The notes under the pieces are model-generated. The model did no database searches. It was not told where the DNA came from and saw nothing but the letters and a program-made list of their open reading frames with translations. This document shows, in pieces, positions 12,472 to 14,604 of a DNA stretch of 14,604 nt. The DNA is taken from positions 1 through 14,604 of the forward strand of contig JANQGC010000138.1 in NCBI GenBank assembly GCA_028277515.1, in the 5' to 3' direction. Numbering within the stretch: position 1 is the stretch's first letter; each line of letters begins with the position of its first letter. This DNA is from Anaerolineae bacterium (lineage in GTDB: Bacteria > Chloroflexota > Anaerolineae > Promineifilales > Promineifilaceae). The position numbers and the translations under genes were made by a program.

Positions 12472-14217
12472 ATGAGACTATCAAAATCCTTCGGCAAAAC
12501 CTTACGAGAAGCACCCGCTGATGCGGAAATGATCAGCCACCAACTGCTGATCCGAGCCAATTTTGTCCGTCCGTTATCCGCCGGCATCTATACCTTTATG
12601 CCCCTGGGATTTCGCGTGCTGCGTAATATCTGGCAGATCATGGCTGAAGAGATGGACGCTATCGGTGGGCAGGAGATGTGGATGCCTAATCTTCATCCCG
12701 CTGCCCTCTGGCAAGCCACCGGACGGTGGGACAGCGTCGATGTCCTCATGAAATTAACAGGCGCTACCGGGCGTGACTATGCCATGTCGCCCACACATGA
12801 AGAAGTTGTCGTCGACCTGGCCTTGCGTGAAATAGGCAGCTACCGTGATCTGCCACAGGTTGTTTACCATATCGGCAAAAAATTTCGTGATGAATCGCGC
12901 GCCCGTGGTGGGCTGCTGCGCCTGCGCGAATTCGTGATGAAGGATGCTTACAGCCTGGACGTGGACGAGCCGGCACTGGACCAATTCTACCCACAAATTA
13001 TTCAGGCTTACCACAATATTTTTGACCGCTGCGCCGTTCCTGTGCAGGCGATCAATGCTGACGTTGGCGCGATGGGCGGTAAAACCTCGCATGAATTTGT
13101 TGTCCCCCACGATCAAGGAGAAGATACGTTTATCACCTGTGATAGCTGTGACTACGCCGCCAATGTAGAAGCGGCCGAATTCGTGCGTGAGGGAGATAAA
13201 CCACAGACGTTAATTAATCTGCAAAAAATCGAAACGCCGGACTGCAAGACCATCGCTGACGTTGCCGAATATACCCAGGTGCCCACAAGCCAGACCATCA
13301 AGGCGGTTTTCTACTGGTGGACGCGGTGGGGCCAGACCGAAGAAGACGGCCGCCTGGTCTTTGTCCTCCTGCGCGGCGACCTGGACGTCAGCGAAGTGAA
13401 AGTGATGAATGCCCTGGGCGGTGGTGACCTGCGCCCGGCAACAGATGGAGAGATCTTGGCCAATGGAGCCGTACCCGGTTATGCATCGGCCGTGGATCTA
13501 TCCGTCGCCGATGATTTAGAAGCGCCGGGCATCATCGTCATCGCCGATCCCTCCATAGAATTTGGCGGTAATTTCGTCGTCGGCGCCAATGAAGCCGGCT
13601 ATCATTACAAAGGGGCTAATTATCCACGCGACTTCACCATCAGTTGGATGGCCGACATTGCCCAGGCCACAACAGGCCATCGCTGCCCGGTCTGTGGGGG
13701 GACGTTGGTAGCGCAGCGCGCCATTGAAGCCGGGCACTGTTTTAAGCTGGGCACACGCTATAGTGAAGCCGTTGGCGCTACTTACCTTGATGAAAACGGC
13801 CGCCCCCAATCCATCTTCATGGGTTCCTACGGTATCGGCCTGGACCGGCTCATGGCCATTATCGTTGAGCTGCATCACGACAAAGACGGCATCATCTGGC
13901 CCGACAATCTTGCCCCTTATCACATTCACCTGCTGCACATCGGCAAAGATCAGAAGGTTGTGGATGCTGCTGAGGAAATTTATCATCAATTAAAACAAGT
14001 TGGTTATCAAGTTCTTTATGACGATCGCAACCTCGGCGCCGGCGTCAAATTCAAAGACGCGGATTTGATCGGCATTCCCTGGCGAATCACCGTTGGCTCC
14101 CGCGGCCTGGCTGAAGGAGCAGTTGAGGTGAAAAGGCGTGATGCGGCCGAACGGCAACAAGTGGCCCCGGCTGATTTATCTTCATATCTCTCGACACAGA
14201 TAACCAGCACTAGTTAA
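12472..14217 (+). CDS. proS: Prolyl-tRNA synthetase, bacterial type with INS editing domain
   Basis: This 581-residue enzyme is the usual bacterial ProRS. The N-terminal catalytic part shows AEMISHQLLIRANFVRPLSAGIYTFMPLG, SPTHEE (106-111), and motif 2 FRDESRARGGLLRLREFVMKDAYS (138-161). An inserted YbaK-like INS domain (about 235-395) should hydrolyse mischarged Ala-tRNA-Pro, with Lys277 in TIKAVF at the expected editing position. Two CxxC pairs, CDSC (223-226) and CPVC (405-408), flank this insertion and may bind zinc. Motif 3 follows in GHCFKLGTRYSE and GSYGIGLDRLMA, then the anticodon-binding domain (about 485-575). AGGA lies 10 nt before the ATG. Length is normal. It stands directly behind an archaeal-type ProRS gene and a tiny membrane ORF on the same strand. 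Confidence 0.96.
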   Translation: MRLSKSFGKTLREAPADAEMISHQLLIRANFVRPLSAGIYTFMPLGFRVLRNIWQIMAEEMDAIGGQEMWMPNLHPAALWQATGRWDSVDVLMKLTGATGRDYAMSPTHEEVVVDLALREIGSYRDLPQVVYHIGKKFRDESRARGGLLRLREFVMKDAYSLDVDEPALDQFYPQIIQAYHNIFDRCAVPVQAINADVGAMGGKTSHEFVVPHDQGEDTFITCDSCDYAANVEAAEFVREGDKPQTLINLQKIETPDCKTIADVAEYTQVPTSQTIKAVFYWWTRWGQTEEDGRLVFVLLRGDLDVSEVKVMNALGGGDLRPATDGEILANGAVPGYASAVDLSVADDLEAPGIIVIADPSIEFGGNFVVGANEAGYHYKGANYPRDFTISWMADIAQATTGHRCPVCGGTLVAQRAIEAGHCFKLGTRYSEAVGATYLDENGRPQSIFMGSYGIGLDRLMAIIVELHHDKDGIIWPDNLAPYHIHLLHIGKDQKVVDAAEEIYHQLKQVGYQVLYDDRNLGAGVKFKDADLIGIPWRITVGSRGLAEGAVEVKRRDAAERQQVAPADLSSYLSTQITSTS

Positions 14218-14604
14218 AAATAACCCTCATCGTATGATAATTTTCAGAATCAGGCGGCCTAATTTCGCTCTATCTTTTCACGGAGCAGCGTATGACGTGA
14301 TCAGTATATTAAAAGCCACTTCCATGAGAATGAAGAGCGATTTACAATGAGATTGTCAACCTTGTCAAAGGACCTTGAAATTGCCCATGGTTTCAACCAA
14401 AAATGACTGAAGAGCGAAGAACTTTGTTTAAGACCAAGTTTTGAAAGCCTTCCTTACAGCCTGAGCAAGCCTCCTGTTTTTTCAGTCTCAGCAGCCAAAC
14501 TTTCACCAAATTGTGGGCTTAGAATTTGTGGAAAATCGAACCCAAAAGCATCCGGCAAGCTGATGACTGGTATTTGACTAATTAAGACTGCCATCATAAT
14601 GATC
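14218..14604. other. 387-nt AT-rich region after proS with no securely called gene
   Basis: Stops are frequent in most frames. The direct repeat TGAAGAGCGA occurs at 14331-14340 and 14408-14417. No good terminator for the upstream proS is visible; TCAT-CGT-ATGA near 14229 is too short. The region could be a spacer or a decayed gene. No transposase motif was recognised. Confidence 0.5.
14454..14604 (-). CDS. Short open frame at the right edge, possibly the end of a gene entering from the right
   Basis: On the - strand the frame is open from the window edge to the TAA at 14454-14456. It reads IIMMAVLISQIPVISLPDAF and continues to the C-terminus EKTGGLLRL, giving about 50 codons with a possible ATG at 14597. 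No family is recognised. Codon use is AT-rich compared with neighbours. It could be a partial gene, a small protein or chance. Confidence 0.2.
   Translation of the reverse strand, partial: IIMMAVLISQIPVISLPDAFGFDFPQILSPQFGESLAAETEKTGGLLRL

Noticed and set aside
14218..14604. Transposase remnant
   Set aside because: No DDE motif or recognisable transposase segment could be read in any frame on either strand.
1..14604. CRISPR arrays, tRNA and rRNA genes
   Set aside because: No regularly spaced repeats and no T-arm or rRNA-like sequence were found in any intergenic gap.

Overview
The window looks like a piece of a bacterial chromosome of moderate GC content with mostly housekeeping genes. The best guess is a Chloroflexota (Anaerolineae-like) lineage. 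This rests on the mixture of protein types: class-I ClpC, a two-GAF HisKA_2 kinase paired with an ANTAR regulator, an archaeal-type ProRS, and a small conserved 66-residue protein. It is an inference, since no rRNA or other phylogenetic marker was analysed. No phage, CRISPR, rRNA or tRNA is visible, and there is no intact insertion sequence.

Left part (1-3223, + strand): the 3' end of a type I glutamine synthetase gene (glnA) is followed by a soluble GAF-GAF histidine kinase and a receiver-ANTAR response regulator. ANTAR proteins bind RNA and usually prevent transcription termination, so this trio reads as a nitrogen-linked riboregulatory cassette. A 16-bp perfect inverted repeat lies between glnA and the kinase, and its right arm contains the kinase Shine-Dalgarno. 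A bidirectional terminator closes the block.

Middle part (3250-10403, - strand): in transcription order these are a small 66-aa protein, fumarylacetoacetase (fahA), ribosomal protein L19 (rplS), a PuuD-like class I amidotransferase, glutamate racemase (murI, TTG start), a PNPOx/FDOR-family flavoenzyme and the ClpC ATPase. Several have their own signals: an extended -10 promoter and hairpin leader before rplS, a TATAAT before the PNPOx gene, and a TTGACA promoter with a large inverted repeat before clpC. Two terminators end only about 10 nt upstream of the next start codon (fahA and the PuuD-like gene), and the second resembles a T-box expression platform.

Right part (10404-14604, + strand): a strong promoter and a structured leader of about 110 nt drive an archaeal/eukaryotic-type prolyl-tRNA synthetase. 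After a repeat-bearing gap and a tiny single-membrane-span ORF comes a second, bacterial-type prolyl-tRNA synthetase with the INS editing domain. Two evolutionarily distinct ProRS enzymes sitting next to each other is the most striking gene-level feature. The last 387 nt hold no gene that can be called securely.

Across the whole window the palindrome CGGCCG occurs 42 times by my count, against about 4 expected by composition. All copies are inside genes, which recalls the iterated palindrome HIP1 of cyanobacteria.
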